Below, one piece after another: positions 51,371 through 61,553 of a DNA stretch of 64,000 nt. Source of the stretch: Vulcanisaeta sp. JCM 16161 (GTDB lineage Archaea > Thermoproteota > Thermoprotei > Thermoproteales > Thermocladiaceae). Both the position numbers and the translations under genes were made by a program. The notes under the pieces were generated by a model that worked only from the letters and a program-made list of their open reading frames with translations, was not told where the DNA came from and made no database searches. The stretch's first letter is position 1. Every line of letters begins with the position of its first letter. The DNA lies in assembly GCF_001316285.1 (NCBI RefSeq), contig NZ_BBDO01000007.1, positions 1-64,000 of the forward strand, written 5' to 3'.

Positions 51371-52073
51371 GTCCAACCACCCTAAGCCTAACAACCACAT
51401 CCCTACCCCTAACCTCCTCAGACTCAATCATGACCGGCGAATTAAGGGATTCAGCAGTCACTGCAGCGACTAGGGAGGCCGTTGGTGAGCTAGGACGGCC
51501 CTAACCAACTCATTACCATACAACTCACCAACCCTTGGGTCCCTAACCACGACCGTAATGCCGCCTTCATCAAATGTCGTTGTCACCCCGCGAGCCACGG
51601 TTAGGTGGTTAACTAAGCAGTTGGTTAGGCTGGTGGCCGCATCGCCACTTATCGCACCAACGCCCAGGCACCTACTCACTGCCATTGAACCTGGCGTATA
51701 GAGCAGTAGCCGGTCTCACCCTCCTTACCATACCTAATGGCGAAGCCTCTCGGCAACCTAATGCTTGGTGGTTCAGGCCTTACAAGCGGTACCAGGGCCA
51801 TGGGCGTCCTAGCTCGGTGGCTGAACTGGGTAGGTAAATGGCCCTACTCGCCGTGCCTATACTCTCAAGTAACGCATCAATGTTTAGCCAACCAGACCTG
51901 GCAAGCTCCAACTGAGTCCTCTCCAGGGATCCCTCGCTCCACGCCGCCAATAGGCCCATTATTATCACGGCTATCCCAAGCACTAGGACTGGGGTTGAAT
52001 TCAGGATTAGGTAGCCAATGGCTGATAGGCCGGCCCCAAATATTATGAGTGAGATCCCTAGGTCGCTGTTCAT
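51360..52073 (-). CDS. Hypothetical membrane protein of the MoxR operon, frameshifted
   Basis: ATG 52073 overlaps the upstream stop as ATGA. Two helices (LGISLIIFGAGLSAIGYLIL and LVLGIAVIIMGLLAAW) precede a soluble domain; indels at about 51785, 51690 and 51500 are needed to join GYCSI, CLGVGAISGDAATSLTNCLV and VRDVVVRLRVVGRGP-like segments to TAA 51360. About 235 residues. No family is recognised. Confidence 0.5.
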
Positions 52074-52656
52074 CCCTGGCACCTCTCCTCACCTGCCTCG
52101 AAAATCCTAGCCTTCCTAACCAGGGCAATCGTGAGTAGGGCTATGGTAACGGCATTTGTGGAGACCACAATGGGTATGAATCTGATGCCCCACGGCGTGT
52201 AGTTAAGGACCAGGCCAATTAATGGCACAATGGCCAGGCTGAGGCCGATGGATAGGGCGAGCCTCTCCAGTGGGCTCAACTCGTCACCCCTTGGGTATAG
52301 GGCCTCAACAAGTGCGTAGCCGGGCATGAATAGGAGCATCAATGCGCCGAGGCCGTACCTAAGGTAGATCAGTGGCCCACTGCTTATTAGGGTTACCACG
52401 AGTATTGACGTAGCAATGAGGGATAGGGAGACCCAGTACCAAAGGCCCTCGATACTGAAGGTGTATGCCACGGGATTACGGGGGACTCCCTCGAGCTCAA
52501 GCTCGCCCCTCTTCCACATCATCATAACCTCATAGGCAACGACACTCCTCGGGACACCAAGCCTATTGGCAACCTCATTAACCAACTCACTAACGCTGGC
52601 GCATTGATTGGTGCTTAGGGCATTCCTAACGGCATTCCTAATGCCTGGCTATCCAC
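52070..52656 (-). CDS. DUF1616-type membrane protein with N-terminal winged-helix-like segment, frameshifted start
   Basis: GTG 52656 overlaps the upstream stop; an early indel leads to RNAVRNALSTNQCASVSELV and NRLGVPRSVVAYEVMMMWKR, a helical winged-helix-like region. Four helices follow, with RYGLGALMLLFMPGYALVEA and LSPLERLALSIGLSLAIVPL, the signature of DUF1616 membrane domains. The outside half of DUF1616 seems to be encoded by the preceding separate gene. Confidence 0.7.
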
Positions 52657-53113
52657 TGGGCATCACCTGGGTAACGTTGACCCACAGCTGTACGTAATTA
52701 CCGGTGTAGACGAGGGTGAGGTTGTTTGGGTCGTACATCCACAACTCGCCAATGATCCTATAGGTACCCGTCGAGTTAATACTAAGCGTTAGTGGTTCAA
52801 CCCAGGACTCATTATTCATGAGGACCCTCTGAAAAATCATCACAGGCGTTTGGTTGAGCGGTGGTTGAACCACGGTGTTGTTTGTTACGAATACCTTAAC
52901 CACGAACCACGTGGGGACGCCCATGTGGTTATACACGTATATGTACAGGTTTATTGGCTGTCCCGTGATAACCGTGCTTGGGTAATTACCGAGCTTTCCC
53001 GTGGGCCCGAGAAGCCCGATCGCGGAGAAGGACTGGGTATAGCCGCTGACCATGGATTGCGCCGTTAGGAACACGACCAGGATGATTACGAGGGATAGGG
53101 CCACCGCAGCCAC
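52649..53113 (-). CDS. Extracellular DUF1616-like β-domain protein with N-terminal anchor
   Basis: About 154 residues: an N-terminal helix (VALSLVIILVVFLTAQSMVS) and an outside β-domain with INLYIYVYNHMGVPTWFVVK and TYRIIGELWMYDPNNLT, similar to the C-terminal half of DUF1616 proteins. GTG 53113 is used, but the upstream frame MRRWLRWP and a possible indel at about 53105 leave the start uncertain. Confidence 0.6.
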   Translation of the reverse strand: MAAVALSLVIILVVFLTAQSMVSGYTQSFSAIGLLGPTGKLGNYPSTVITGQPINLYIYVYNHMGVPTWFVVKVFVTNNTVVQPPLNQTPVMIFQRVLMNNESWVEPLTLSINSTGTYRIIGELWMYDPNNLTLVYTGNYVQLWVNVTQVMPSG

Positions 53114-53550
53114 CTCCTCATTGAAGATGAAGTCCTAGACCTGCCAGGACCGCCACCCCTAACCCTATTACTGCCCCTGACCCTCAGCCATACCGAGCCT
53201 ATCAACTCACGCCTCTTAACGTAAAGAACGGCTATTAAGGCTACTACCACGGCTATAGTAATGACCTTAAAAACAATACCTACCATGTACCAAAACCTGG
53301 CACTTGGTATTAGTGATTGGGCCTTCGAGACCAGGTTGCTCAGTATTATGGATGCGTTGCTCACCTGCCCTGAATCCTCGAGGCTTATTGCGTTATTTAA
53401 TTCATTAACCAGTGGCGTGGTGTTGACGCCCAACCTGCTTAATTCGACAATATATTGGTACGCCGCTAATGCGCCTAATTGCTGGGCATGCGTGGCAATC
53501 CCCAGCACCACGATTAATACTACTAATAGCAGTAGCGGCCGATAATTCAC
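53086..53550 (-). CDS. Hypothetical bitopic membrane protein of the MoxR operon
   Basis: GTG 53550 overlaps the upstream stop (GTGA). A signal-like N-terminus (RPLLLLVVLIVVLGIATHAQ), a helical outside part with repeated Leu/Asn patterns and one C-terminal helix (FKVITIAVVVALIAVLYVKR) are followed by a basic cytoplasmic tail (GSNRVRGGGPGRSR). Not recognised. It is 154 residues and unbroken. Confidence 0.6.
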   Translation of the reverse strand: MNYRPLLLLVVLIVVLGIATHAQQLGALAAYQYIVELSRLGVNTTPLVNELNNAISLEDSGQVSNASIILSNLVSKAQSLIPSARFWYMVGIVFKVITIAVVVALIAVLYVKRRELIGSVWLRVRGSNRVRGGGPGRSRTSSSMRRWLRWPYPS

Positions 53551-53921
53551 CCGAGCAACCACCTATACTGCATAGGCCTATTTAGCCACTGCAACCCGGC
53601 AATCACCGGATCCCTAAACCTGCCAAGCTTAATTCCTACGACGTACGCCACAAAGGATAATTTCCTAATCGTGATATCGACCAATACGTCAATAATGACG
53701 TCTATGAGCATACTGGTTAGGGTCGTTGATCTAATGATGAAGCCAGCCCTTAAATACGCTATCGCGGCGTTAATTAACGCCCTCCTGAGTGGGTTGACCC
53801 TCCACCAGGAGCCGGACCTAAGGGCTAGGGCCCTTACGTGGGTTAGGATGGGCAGGTTAATGCCTCTCACGTACTTCATGAGGAAATTCCTAACCATGTT
53901 AATCACACTACGATCAATCAT
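53547..53921 (-). CDS. Hypothetical WWRVNPLRR-family protein, first gene of the MoxR operon
   Basis: A 124-residue basic, mostly helical protein. WWRVNPLRRALINAAIAYLR at about 39-58 and GLQWLNRPMQYR near the C-terminus are shared with the gene at 60116-60496, so the two are paralogues. No known family is recognised. It is unbroken and begins the ten-gene minus-strand operon that ends at 46170. Confidence 0.6.
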   Translation of the reverse strand: MIDRSVINMVRNFLMKYVRGINLPILTHVRALALRSGSWWRVNPLRRALINAAIAYLRAGFIIRSTTLTSMLIDVIIDVLVDITIRKLSFVAYVVGIKLGRFRDPVIAGLQWLNRPMQYRWLLG

Positions 53922-53954
53922 TTAACGCTATAAACCAGGTAGCAAAATAAAGTT

Positions 53955-55436
53955 TTACTCACCAACCTGGGTGAAGGGCATGAGCATAGGCCTTGCGAAA
54001 TCAGGTAATTGATCAATCACGGATCTCGGTATTGGCTTCAGGAGGTAGGTCACAATTAACGAAACTAGGAAAATACCCAGTTGATAAAGGGGCCAGGAAT
54101 TAATGATTAATAGGTAGGACAGGGATCCCGCAATGGTGAGGAATAGGTACGTAATTGCATTAATTACGATATCGTAAATCGAGGACTCCCTATTCATGAG
54201 TAGGTAAATCACCATAGGTATTAATGAACCCAGGTACGACGCAATTACGACGGAGTAGAGACCCAAGCCCTTATTAATTATTAGTAATGCTAATGCCGAG
54301 GCAACATTCACGCGATGCCTACGGACGAAACCTCAAGGGCGAGCCAACCCCTACCCGAAACCCAATAATACGTTGAGTATATCGAGTTTACAGACCCGAG
54401 TATTGCCGTACCAAACAGCGCAACGCCATAGGGTATTGCCTCGGCGTAGTTGCCATGTACGATGCCCAACAACGGCAATAAGGCGCAGCCAATATGGCCC
54501 CAACCGCCAGTATTCCGCTCACGGATATTGCGGCCACGGCATAGTCATGGATTAGGCGATGCCCATTCACGGCGCCAGACCCCAGTGCGTGGGCCACCCT
54601 ACTCCCGAACACGTTTGTCACTGCGCCGCCCAGCGCAGTGATGGCTCCCAGGATGTAGCCTGCCAGGCCGTATAGGGCGACATATGTCGTACCCATGAAC
54701 GAGTAAACGATGTACGTAATCACGTAGCCACCGATAGAGCCCAGGTAACCAAGTAACCAATTCTGAATCCCAAGGCTTAGGTAGTTCCTGAAGCCCCTCC
54801 TAATAAGTGCAATGCCCCTACTCGGGCTAACCAGGTGCCTCACTATGGCTAGGTAGTAGATTAGTGCGGCTAATTGGCCCGTTGCCATGCCTATCAATAT
54901 GGCGTAGACGCTCTTGAGGAGTATCAGTAGGGCTATCTCGACGCTTCTAAAGGTCATGTTACCCACTATACCGCCTATCCCCTGGGAGGCAAGCCTACCC
55001 GTCATCCATAGGTAGGCCGATAATGCGCCGTTGATGCCGGCCGTGATTACGTAGATGGCGTAGATAAAGACGAGGCCCACGTACTCACTGGGTATCTTAC
55101 TAACTAGGTAGAGTGGTATTGCGATTATTAGGGCTGCGGAGTAGAGTGTTGACACGGTTAGGGAAATGGCCAATAGGCTGCGTAGTGATCATCAATGCTT
55201 AAGCCCCTTGAATGCATCATGGCGCCTTCCCTAGCTATCGCGGCATCAATACCGAGTGTTGGGAAGAATAGGCCTATCATGCCCATCATGGCCATTAAAG
55301 TGTTGTAGTAGCCATATTGGGCCAGCGGTATGAGCCTCGTCAGTAATATCACGTAGACTAGGGCGAACACGTAGGTGGTCGCCGTGTATAGGTATCCAAA
55401 TACCACGCCACCGACCGGCGATTCACCCATGAACAA
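53955..55436 (-). CDS. Polysaccharide flippase-like protein (Wzx/MATE-type), frameshifted
   Basis: A membrane protein of about 490 residues with about 13-14 helices assembled from three blocks (indels at about 55165, 54480 and 54330). The N-terminal FGYLYTATTYVFALVYVILL and LTRLIPLAQYGYYNTLMAMM are typical of O-antigen flippases, as is FRNYLSLGIQNWLLGYLGSI in the middle. It likely moves a lipid-linked glycan across the membrane, in line with the neighbouring glycosyltransferases. It lies 33 bp before the MoxR operon on the same strand. Confidence 0.75.
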
Positions 55437-55523
55437 GGCATTAACTAACCTGGGATAAATATAACGATTACCAGTAATACCCCTGATTCTAACTAAAGGC
55501 CCTATAAGGAATACCGTATTACC

Positions 55524-57841
55524 ATGTCACGGATGAGGTATGTAGTGGTGATGCTTATCCTAATCGCAGTCACGTTAATGCCTATCACGGCGCATGCGCA
55601 GTTGGTGGTCGTTAAGCCCCCAATTAATGGAGCCTGTTGGGGTTTGTGGAACGTGACGATACTTCCAGGCCAGTACTTAGTGATCCACGTGTTAAGTAAT
55701 AATTATAGCCTATACGTATTCACCCCAACCCAGTACAGCGATTGGGTCTCCGGTGGCGGGGCCTTTGCCGTTTACGCTCAGTACGTGGTTGACGGTGAAG
55801 CTTACGTGGTCCCATTACCGCCAGGTCAGTACTCGGTGGTCCTATACCCAACGCCATGTGGTGTGGGGGTTAATGCCGTGATTAGGGTGGTTGATTGGCC
55901 AGGGTTGGTATAACGGCCTTAGGCCCATAACCACTAATGAGTTGTTGGCCTACGTAAACCTAACGGAGTACCAACGACACCCCAATCAGTATTGCGGTGG
56001 GTTCCCTAGTGGTGGGTGGTGGCTACTACGGAAGTGCGGAGTACTGGGTTGAGGGTGTACTCAGTATTGAGGGTGGTAATGCCCTGTTATTAACCCGTGT
56101 AATCAACGTCACGGGGCAGAGACCCCAGGTGGTTAGTGCCAGGTCATTGACTCTGGGGCGTGTGAAGCTCCATGCGCCATGTACCTGGCAATTATGACAA
56201 ATGCGACGGGCGGGATTGCCGAGGCCTGGGTTGGTTACGCGGTCCTGGAGAACGGCACCCAATTAGGCGAACCAGTGATTAACTGGGTCTATACGGAAGC
56301 CTGGGCCCCGCCACCAAGGCCGTGATAATGATGAACCCATACTTAGCCACACCCAGTGGTTATTCCTACGACTCGGAACTAATCATCAGTAATGGGTTGG
56401 GCAATGAACAACCACTCAGTGCCGAGGTGGCGTTACTCTATTGGGACGGTGAGTCCTTCATGCCCGTGGTGAATACGTACAACTTCGCCCTAAACACGAA
56501 CCTAACATCGACATACCTAAGCACAACAACGTGCAATGGACTACCCTGCGTGGTGACTGGCGAGCCCAACTATGGCGGGTAGGCATTGCTAATGCGTCGA
56601 GCGTGCCAATGACGTATGTTGAGTGGGAGGTGCCGAATGGATCCTTGGTTAGTAGGTACATAGTTAGTCCAGTGAATATTACCTACCCACACGTACTAAG
56701 TTCGGCACCTGGCACGGTAATGAGGCTCGTGGGAATTACAGTAATCAGCGATGGAGGCGGCGAGTTCCTAAACACGACCAGCGTCGTGATTAGTCCGTCT
56801 GGTAGGCCCCAGGTAATAGTGGTGAAACCCAACTACTCAGCGTATTACCTAGTCTCCGTAAGGAGCCTTGGTTGGGTGACGATTAATGGAACAAGGACTA
56901 ATAACTACACTAATTGGCTTATCAACGGCTCCGTGCTCATAATAAGGGCGGAACCAAACTACCTCGGTAATGGAACTAGGCTTGTGCCCATTAATGGTAG
57001 TGAGGTCTCCATAATTATTGAGAGGCCCATGAACCTAACCATTGATTGGGTTAGGCAATACCTGGTCTCCATAGCCAGTAATTACCCGGTCATGGTCAAT
57101 GGGTCCCTAACCACTAATTACGTTGGTTGGATTAATGAGTGCGATTACTTGGTCGTAAATGCAAGCATTTATTACGAAAGCGGTGGGGTGAGGTACGTAC
57201 CCATTAATGGAACTGGCGCCTTCAGGATTTGCACTCCCATGAACATCACGGTGGGTTGGGAGACGCAGTATCTAATAACTGTCGTGAGCCCCATACCCAT
57301 TGAGGTGAATGGCGCTATGGCGAGCGACTACGTTGGTTGGTTCGCCAATGGTTCGAGGATAAGCATCTTAGTTCCTAAGTACTATTACCCCGGTAATGGG
57401 ACTAGGTTCGTACTTTGGTCTCCGGTTAACGGCACGGTAACCGTGAGGGGGCCAATGCTCATTAAAATAACGTACTCGCCTCAGTACTTAGTCATTATAA
57501 CGAGTCCCCTGCCCATAATCATCAACGGGACCAGAGCCATGAACTACACGGCCTGGGCGTACCCAAGCACAATCATTAAGCTGTCAATCCCTAAGTACCA
57601 AGTACTGCCTAACCTGACCCTAATGATTGCCACGTCAATATACGTGAACAATCATGAGTACCCACTGCGGGGTAGCGTGTTATTGATCATAAATTCACCG
57701 ACCTCGGTAGTGGTGGAGTACGGAAGAAGCTACATGACGTACCTAGCCTTGGCATTAATAACACTCCTCGCCCTAGTAATAATCATGAAGTTCAGAGGCA
57801 GTGCTAATGATCACCACGGAGATGAAGCGGTTACTCTGTGA
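55524..57841 (+). CDS. Thermopsin-like (A5) surface protease with C-terminal repeats, multiply frameshifted
   Basis: A secreted acid protease-like protein of about 770 residues. ATG 55524 begins a signal peptide (VVVMLILIAVTLMPITAHAQ). Indels at about 55910, 55975, 56165, 56305 and 56570 divide a domain whose ISIAVGSLVVGG, PSGYSYDSELII and VTGEPNYG segments resemble thermopsin. The intact C-terminal part carries four repeats of about 75 residues (pattern QYLVxIxSxxPVxxNGxxxxNY) and ends with a helix MTYLALALITLLALVIIMKF, anchoring it to the membrane. Catalytic residues cannot be assigned with confidence. Confidence 0.65.
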
Positions 57842-59516
57842 TTTATTAGTAACTGAAAGAATTAAATACAGGGCTTTAAGAAAAGTATTAATGGATTTGG
57901 TCAGGGTAGTCGCGGCGCTAGCGGCAATAATAATCGTACTAACCTACGTAGTTATCAATGACGTACCAGCGCACATGGGCGACTACGTAAACCAACCATA
58001 TGAGATAGTACATAAGGCTCTTGAGGAATTGGGAAGCAGCGTTGTTATACCCAACATAGGCATCAACGGTGGGGACCTTACCAGGGCCTTAAAGGTAATG
58101 GGTAGCCTAAGCAATGCATTAAGCATAGGCATACCTAATCCACCCATAGGTACAGCCGGTGGGCTGGTATTCATGGTACCCGCGCAACGGGCGGTCGTGA
58201 GCATTCCATTGGGCATCAACGTTCAGTCCTACAACAAAGACTCCGTAACGCTTAGGCTCATTAATTACGGCAACTGCACGTTAGTTATAAGCAACGTGAC
58301 TGGGAATTACGTGGTATTGAGTTCGCGGGTAGTGATACCACCGATGGGTATCGGCTACGTCGTACTAACTGTGACAAACCCAACAGCCCTCTATCAATCC
58401 TACATGGAGGGTAATGAGGTGCTGACCATGGACTTAACGGCCTGTGGAGTAAGCACTACCGTGATGTATACCCTGGGTTCACAGGGCAATGTCTCAATAC
58501 CAATACCCAGCGTGGGTAGTGGCATCATGAGTATTGGGGTTAGGAATAATTACCCGTTTGAGGTCGTTATTTACAACATAACTGGCGAGTATATAAGGCT
58601 GGTGAAACCGGTTGATGTGAGGCCTGGCGGTGTAGCGTCTGCGGAGTTCTACGTATCTAACTATACCGGCTTCTATGAGTTGTGGTCGGGCAATAGGGAG
58701 GTCATTAATGCGACCATGAGGTTAGGCAATGCATTAGTGAGTGGCGAGTTCCTGATTGGTAGGGGCATAAACATTACGCCAATAAGCGTTGGTGGTTCCG
58801 TGGAGGTTAACGTGACGAACAACCTAGGCACTGAGGTGATGATGTACAGCATGCAGGGGCCGTATATAGAACTTGCGGCACCGAAGCCTATACCGCTAGG
58901 TATCTCCGTAATCACGGTAAACGTGAGTAATTACTACGGTCTCTACAGGAGTATTGAGTTGGGTAATGAGGACATTGTGATGACCCTGGGCATACACGGC
59001 GTGAACATCACGGTAACGGCAACCCTGGGGGGTGCGGTGGGTATTAGGCCGAGGAATGCCGTGTTAAGCGTGGCCGTCGAGAACCCACTCAATTACACGT
59101 TATTCATAAATAATATAACGGGGCCCAACCTCCACCTACTAAATAGTGTCGCGATACTGCCTGAAGGCAGGGCATTGGTGAGACTATTGATAACTAACGT
59201 GACCAGCATTGTTAATGAGACGATAACCCTGGACCTAACGTTAATGGGTGTTAACCTGACCGAGGTATTCATGGTCACCTCATTGGGTATTGAGCCCGTG
59301 ATCATGGAGGTCCCAATTAGGAACCCGCTTAATGTATCCATGGTGATTATGAACGTAACCAATGAGTACTTACACCTAACAACCCCAGTGTTTTTGGCGC
59401 CCCACGGCGTAGGTGTTCTCAGGATTAGGATTATCAACATTCATGGGTTGAGTGGTTACGTCAATGTAACTGCTGAGGTTGGTAACACGGTGATTAGGCT
59501 AAGGGTGAGGTTATGA
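57822..59516 (+). CDS. Repeat-rich membrane-anchored surface protein
   Basis: An intact product of about 564 residues. An N-terminal helix (VVAALAAIIIVLTYVVINDV) is followed by about five β-repeats of 95-105 residues, each with a YNITGEYIRL-like strand (NVTGNYVVL, NITGEYIRL, SMQGPYIEL, NITGPNLHL, NVTNEYLHL) and many N-X-S/T sites. The fold looks like stacked β-sandwiches of an S-layer-type protein. It overlaps the thermopsin-like gene by 20 bp, so they are co-transcribed. Confidence 0.65.
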   Translation: MKRLLCDLLVTERIKYRALRKVLMDLVRVVAALAAIIIVLTYVVINDVPAHMGDYVNQPYEIVHKALEELGSSVVIPNIGINGGDLTRALKVMGSLSNALSIGIPNPPIGTAGGLVFMVPAQRAVVSIPLGINVQSYNKDSVTLRLINYGNCTLVISNVTGNYVVLSSRVVIPPMGIGYVVLTVTNPTALYQSYMEGNEVLTMDLTACGVSTTVMYTLGSQGNVSIPIPSVGSGIMSIGVRNNYPFEVVIYNITGEYIRLVKPVDVRPGGVASAEFYVSNYTGFYELWSGNREVINATMRLGNALVSGEFLIGRGINITPISVGGSVEVNVTNNLGTEVMMYSMQGPYIELAAPKPIPLGISVITVNVSNYYGLYRSIELGNEDIVMTLGIHGVNITVTATLGGAVGIRPRNAVLSVAVENPLNYTLFINNITGPNLHLLNSVAILPEGRALVRLLITNVTSIVNETITLDLTLMGVNLTEVFMVTSLGIEPVIMEVPIRNPLNVSMVIMNVTNEYLHLTTPVFLAPHGVGVLRIRIINIHGLSGYVNVTAEVGNTVIRLRVRL

Positions 59517-60053
59517 GGTACCCGATAGCCCTGGCCCAGACCATACTCAGCCTGGTAGTTGTTGCTATACCACTTTATTGGTGGACATACAGCTTCGGCG
59601 GCTTGCTCATTATTGATTCATCGCCGTTCCAATTCACGGCAAGGCTACTGGCACGACCCTGGGAATATCATACTTAGTATCGGCGATACTTGAGGCGTAT
59701 AGGGCCTATTTAATCATAGTCCTGGGTAGGAACACATATTTAATTCTCAGGGGAATTATGGTGAGGAGCCACGCCCTATTAACAGCATCGTTGTCGTACC
59801 TCGCCTACCCACTGGTTATTTATTACGTGGCGAATTACGTTATAGCGATCCAACACATACCGACCAACTACCCATTGATACTCATGGGCAGTGGGCTTAT
59901 GAGTATTAATTACGGTGAGGTCAGTATGACGATGACCATTACGATAATGCCACACCCAATATATTGGTTTGCCCTGGCCGTGGGCTCATGGCGATACCGG
60001 CATACCTAGAGGCCAGGTGGCGCGGTCAATCCATTTCTAAGGGCAATGTTTAA
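59513..60053 (+). CDS. Hypothetical membrane protein, frameshifted
   Basis: ATG 59513 overlaps the upstream stop (ATGA). The first frame has a helix (QTILSLVVVAIPLYWWTYSF); an indel at about 59650 leads to TTLGISYLVSAILEAYRAYL and SLSYLAYPLVIYYVANYVIA, and another at about 59990 to GLMAIPAYLEARWRGQSISK and TAA 60051-60053. About 179 residues with four or five helices. Not recognised; co-transcribed with the two surface-protein genes. Confidence 0.55.
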
Positions 60054-60115
60054 AAGCGATGCCATATAATACATGGTGTAATGCTTATTCCGCCCGAGGA
60101 GGCCCCTGCCTGGTG

Positions 60116-60496
60116 ATGGAGTTTCTCGAGAGGAGTATTAAGGTAGTTAGCCTGCAATTGATTATTTCCGTGAGGAGGAGAGCCATTAGGCTCGGTGTTT
60201 GGTGGAGGGTTAACCCACTGCGCAGGGGCCTCCTTGAGGCGTCCATCCAATACCTAAGGCGGGGGCTTAGGTTTAGGTCGCCCAGGGCCTTGGAAATGCT
60301 CAGGGAGGCAGTAATAGAGGTCCTAACGCTGGTGCTTATGAGGAGTGTTAGGTTTATGGCGTTCATAATTGGTTCTAGGATTGCCAGGGCTTTGGGCAGG
60401 GTGGTTAGGGCAGTCGAATTAATAGCCATTGGCATACAGTGGCTAAACACACCACCTGAATATAGGACTAGGCATGCACTGGAGATGCAAAGTTAA
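60116..60496 (+). CDS. Hypothetical WWRVNPLRR-family protein (paralogue of 53547-53921)
   Basis: A 127-residue basic helical protein. WWRVNPLRRGLLEASIQYLR at about 34-53 and GIQWLNTPPEYR near the C-terminus match the first gene of the MoxR operon. ATG 60116 was chosen because a stop lies close upstream in the clear homologous frame; TATA-like TTTAAAAG at 60049-60056 is too far for a leaderless start, so a short leader or an earlier start is possible. No function is known. Confidence 0.6.
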   Translation: MEFLERSIKVVSLQLIISVRRRAIRLGVWWRVNPLRRGLLEASIQYLRRGLRFRSPRALEMLREAVIEVLTLVLMRSVRFMAFIIGSRIARALGRVVRAVELIAIGIQWLNTPPEYRTRHALEMQS

Positions 60497-60545
60497 TAAT
60501 GCCAATGGTGGTTTTAGGTCGCCATTAACCGGCTAGGGAATAGGG

Positions 60546-61553
60546 ATGAAGAGGATTAGGTTGGGTTTCGCAAACTTACAGGTGGAGTTCGTGGATAGGG
60601 AATCGGCATTGAGGCTCACCGAGGAATGGGCGAGGAGGGGTACTGGTCTTCCAAAGGTGGTTTATGGCCCTGAGGGTTGTGGTAAGACGGCGTGGCTACT
60701 TCAATCGGTGGAGCTCCTTAAGGATTACGGCTTCGAGGTTATTTACGTGAATCCACTAAATAAAGTGGCTATTGCGGAAATCGGTATTACAAGCTTAAGG
60801 GAGGAGTTCACCAAGCTTGTTAGGGGAGCCATTAGCCAAAACGCCCTGGGTAGGCTAACATGGCTAGCCTTCGACATGGCCAAGGAATTAATCAGGGCGA
60901 CGAGGGGTAGGGTGGCCATACTGGCTGATGACGTATTCCAGGTAATCGGCGTTAAGGAGTCGGCAATGTACGTTAAGGCTTTGTTGAACCTAATCGAGTA
61001 CCCGCCCGAGAGGTATGAGAGGATAGTCACCATAGCGGCCACGAGCGAGGGGATGAGCTTACACGAGATTGGTAGGCATTCATGGTCCGACACAGCACCA
61101 ATGTGGAACATGGGTAGGGAGGGGTTTGAGCAATTATACGAGCAAATACCCGGTAACAAGCCCGACTTCGACCATGCTTGGAGGCTAACGGGTGGAAACC
61201 CAAGAACGCTAGAGAGGCTTTATGAGAGGGATTGGAACACGGATGAAGCCATTAACAGCCTCATTAAGGAGAAAGGGCTCTCGCACGCCTTCATTAGGAG
61301 GTGGCGCGACCACCTTAAGGAAGCCATTAATGACCCTGATTACCTATGGTTCAATGCGCCCGAGGAATTGATTAATGAGCTCGTTGAGAGAAACCTCATA
61401 GTATACTTCTTACTCGAGAGGAGGCAGGGCCTTTGGATTGACCAACCACCGCCAGAGAGGGACTTGGAACTTGGTATTGGACGCTATGTGGCTTGGCAGA
61501 GTCCATTACACAGAGAAGCCGTGAAGATGGCGTTAGAGAGTGTTAGACCGTGA
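60546..61553 (+). CDS. Archaeal P-loop ATPase, tandem copy 1
   Basis: A 335-residue STAND-like archaeal ATPase (Arch_ATPase type). The N-terminal DRESALRLTEEWA leads to Walker A YGPEGCGKTAWLLQ (about 39-52), Walker B RVAILADDVFQVIG (about 122-135), an arginine-containing TSEGMSLHEIGRH sensor region and LTGGNPRTLERLY, typical of the family. It ends ELGIGRYVAWQSPLHREAVK. Role is unknown; relatives are multicopy in crenarchaea. It is intact and overlaps the next copy as GTGA. Confidence 0.8.
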   Translation: MKRIRLGFANLQVEFVDRESALRLTEEWARRGTGLPKVVYGPEGCGKTAWLLQSVELLKDYGFEVIYVNPLNKVAIAEIGITSLREEFTKLVRGAISQNALGRLTWLAFDMAKELIRATRGRVAILADDVFQVIGVKESAMYVKALLNLIEYPPERYERIVTIAATSEGMSLHEIGRHSWSDTAPMWNMGREGFEQLYEQIPGNKPDFDHAWRLTGGNPRTLERLYERDWNTDEAINSLIKEKGLSHAFIRRWRDHLKEAINDPDYLWFNAPEELINELVERNLIVYFLLERRQGLWIDQPPPERDLELGIGRYVAWQSPLHREAVKMALESVRP

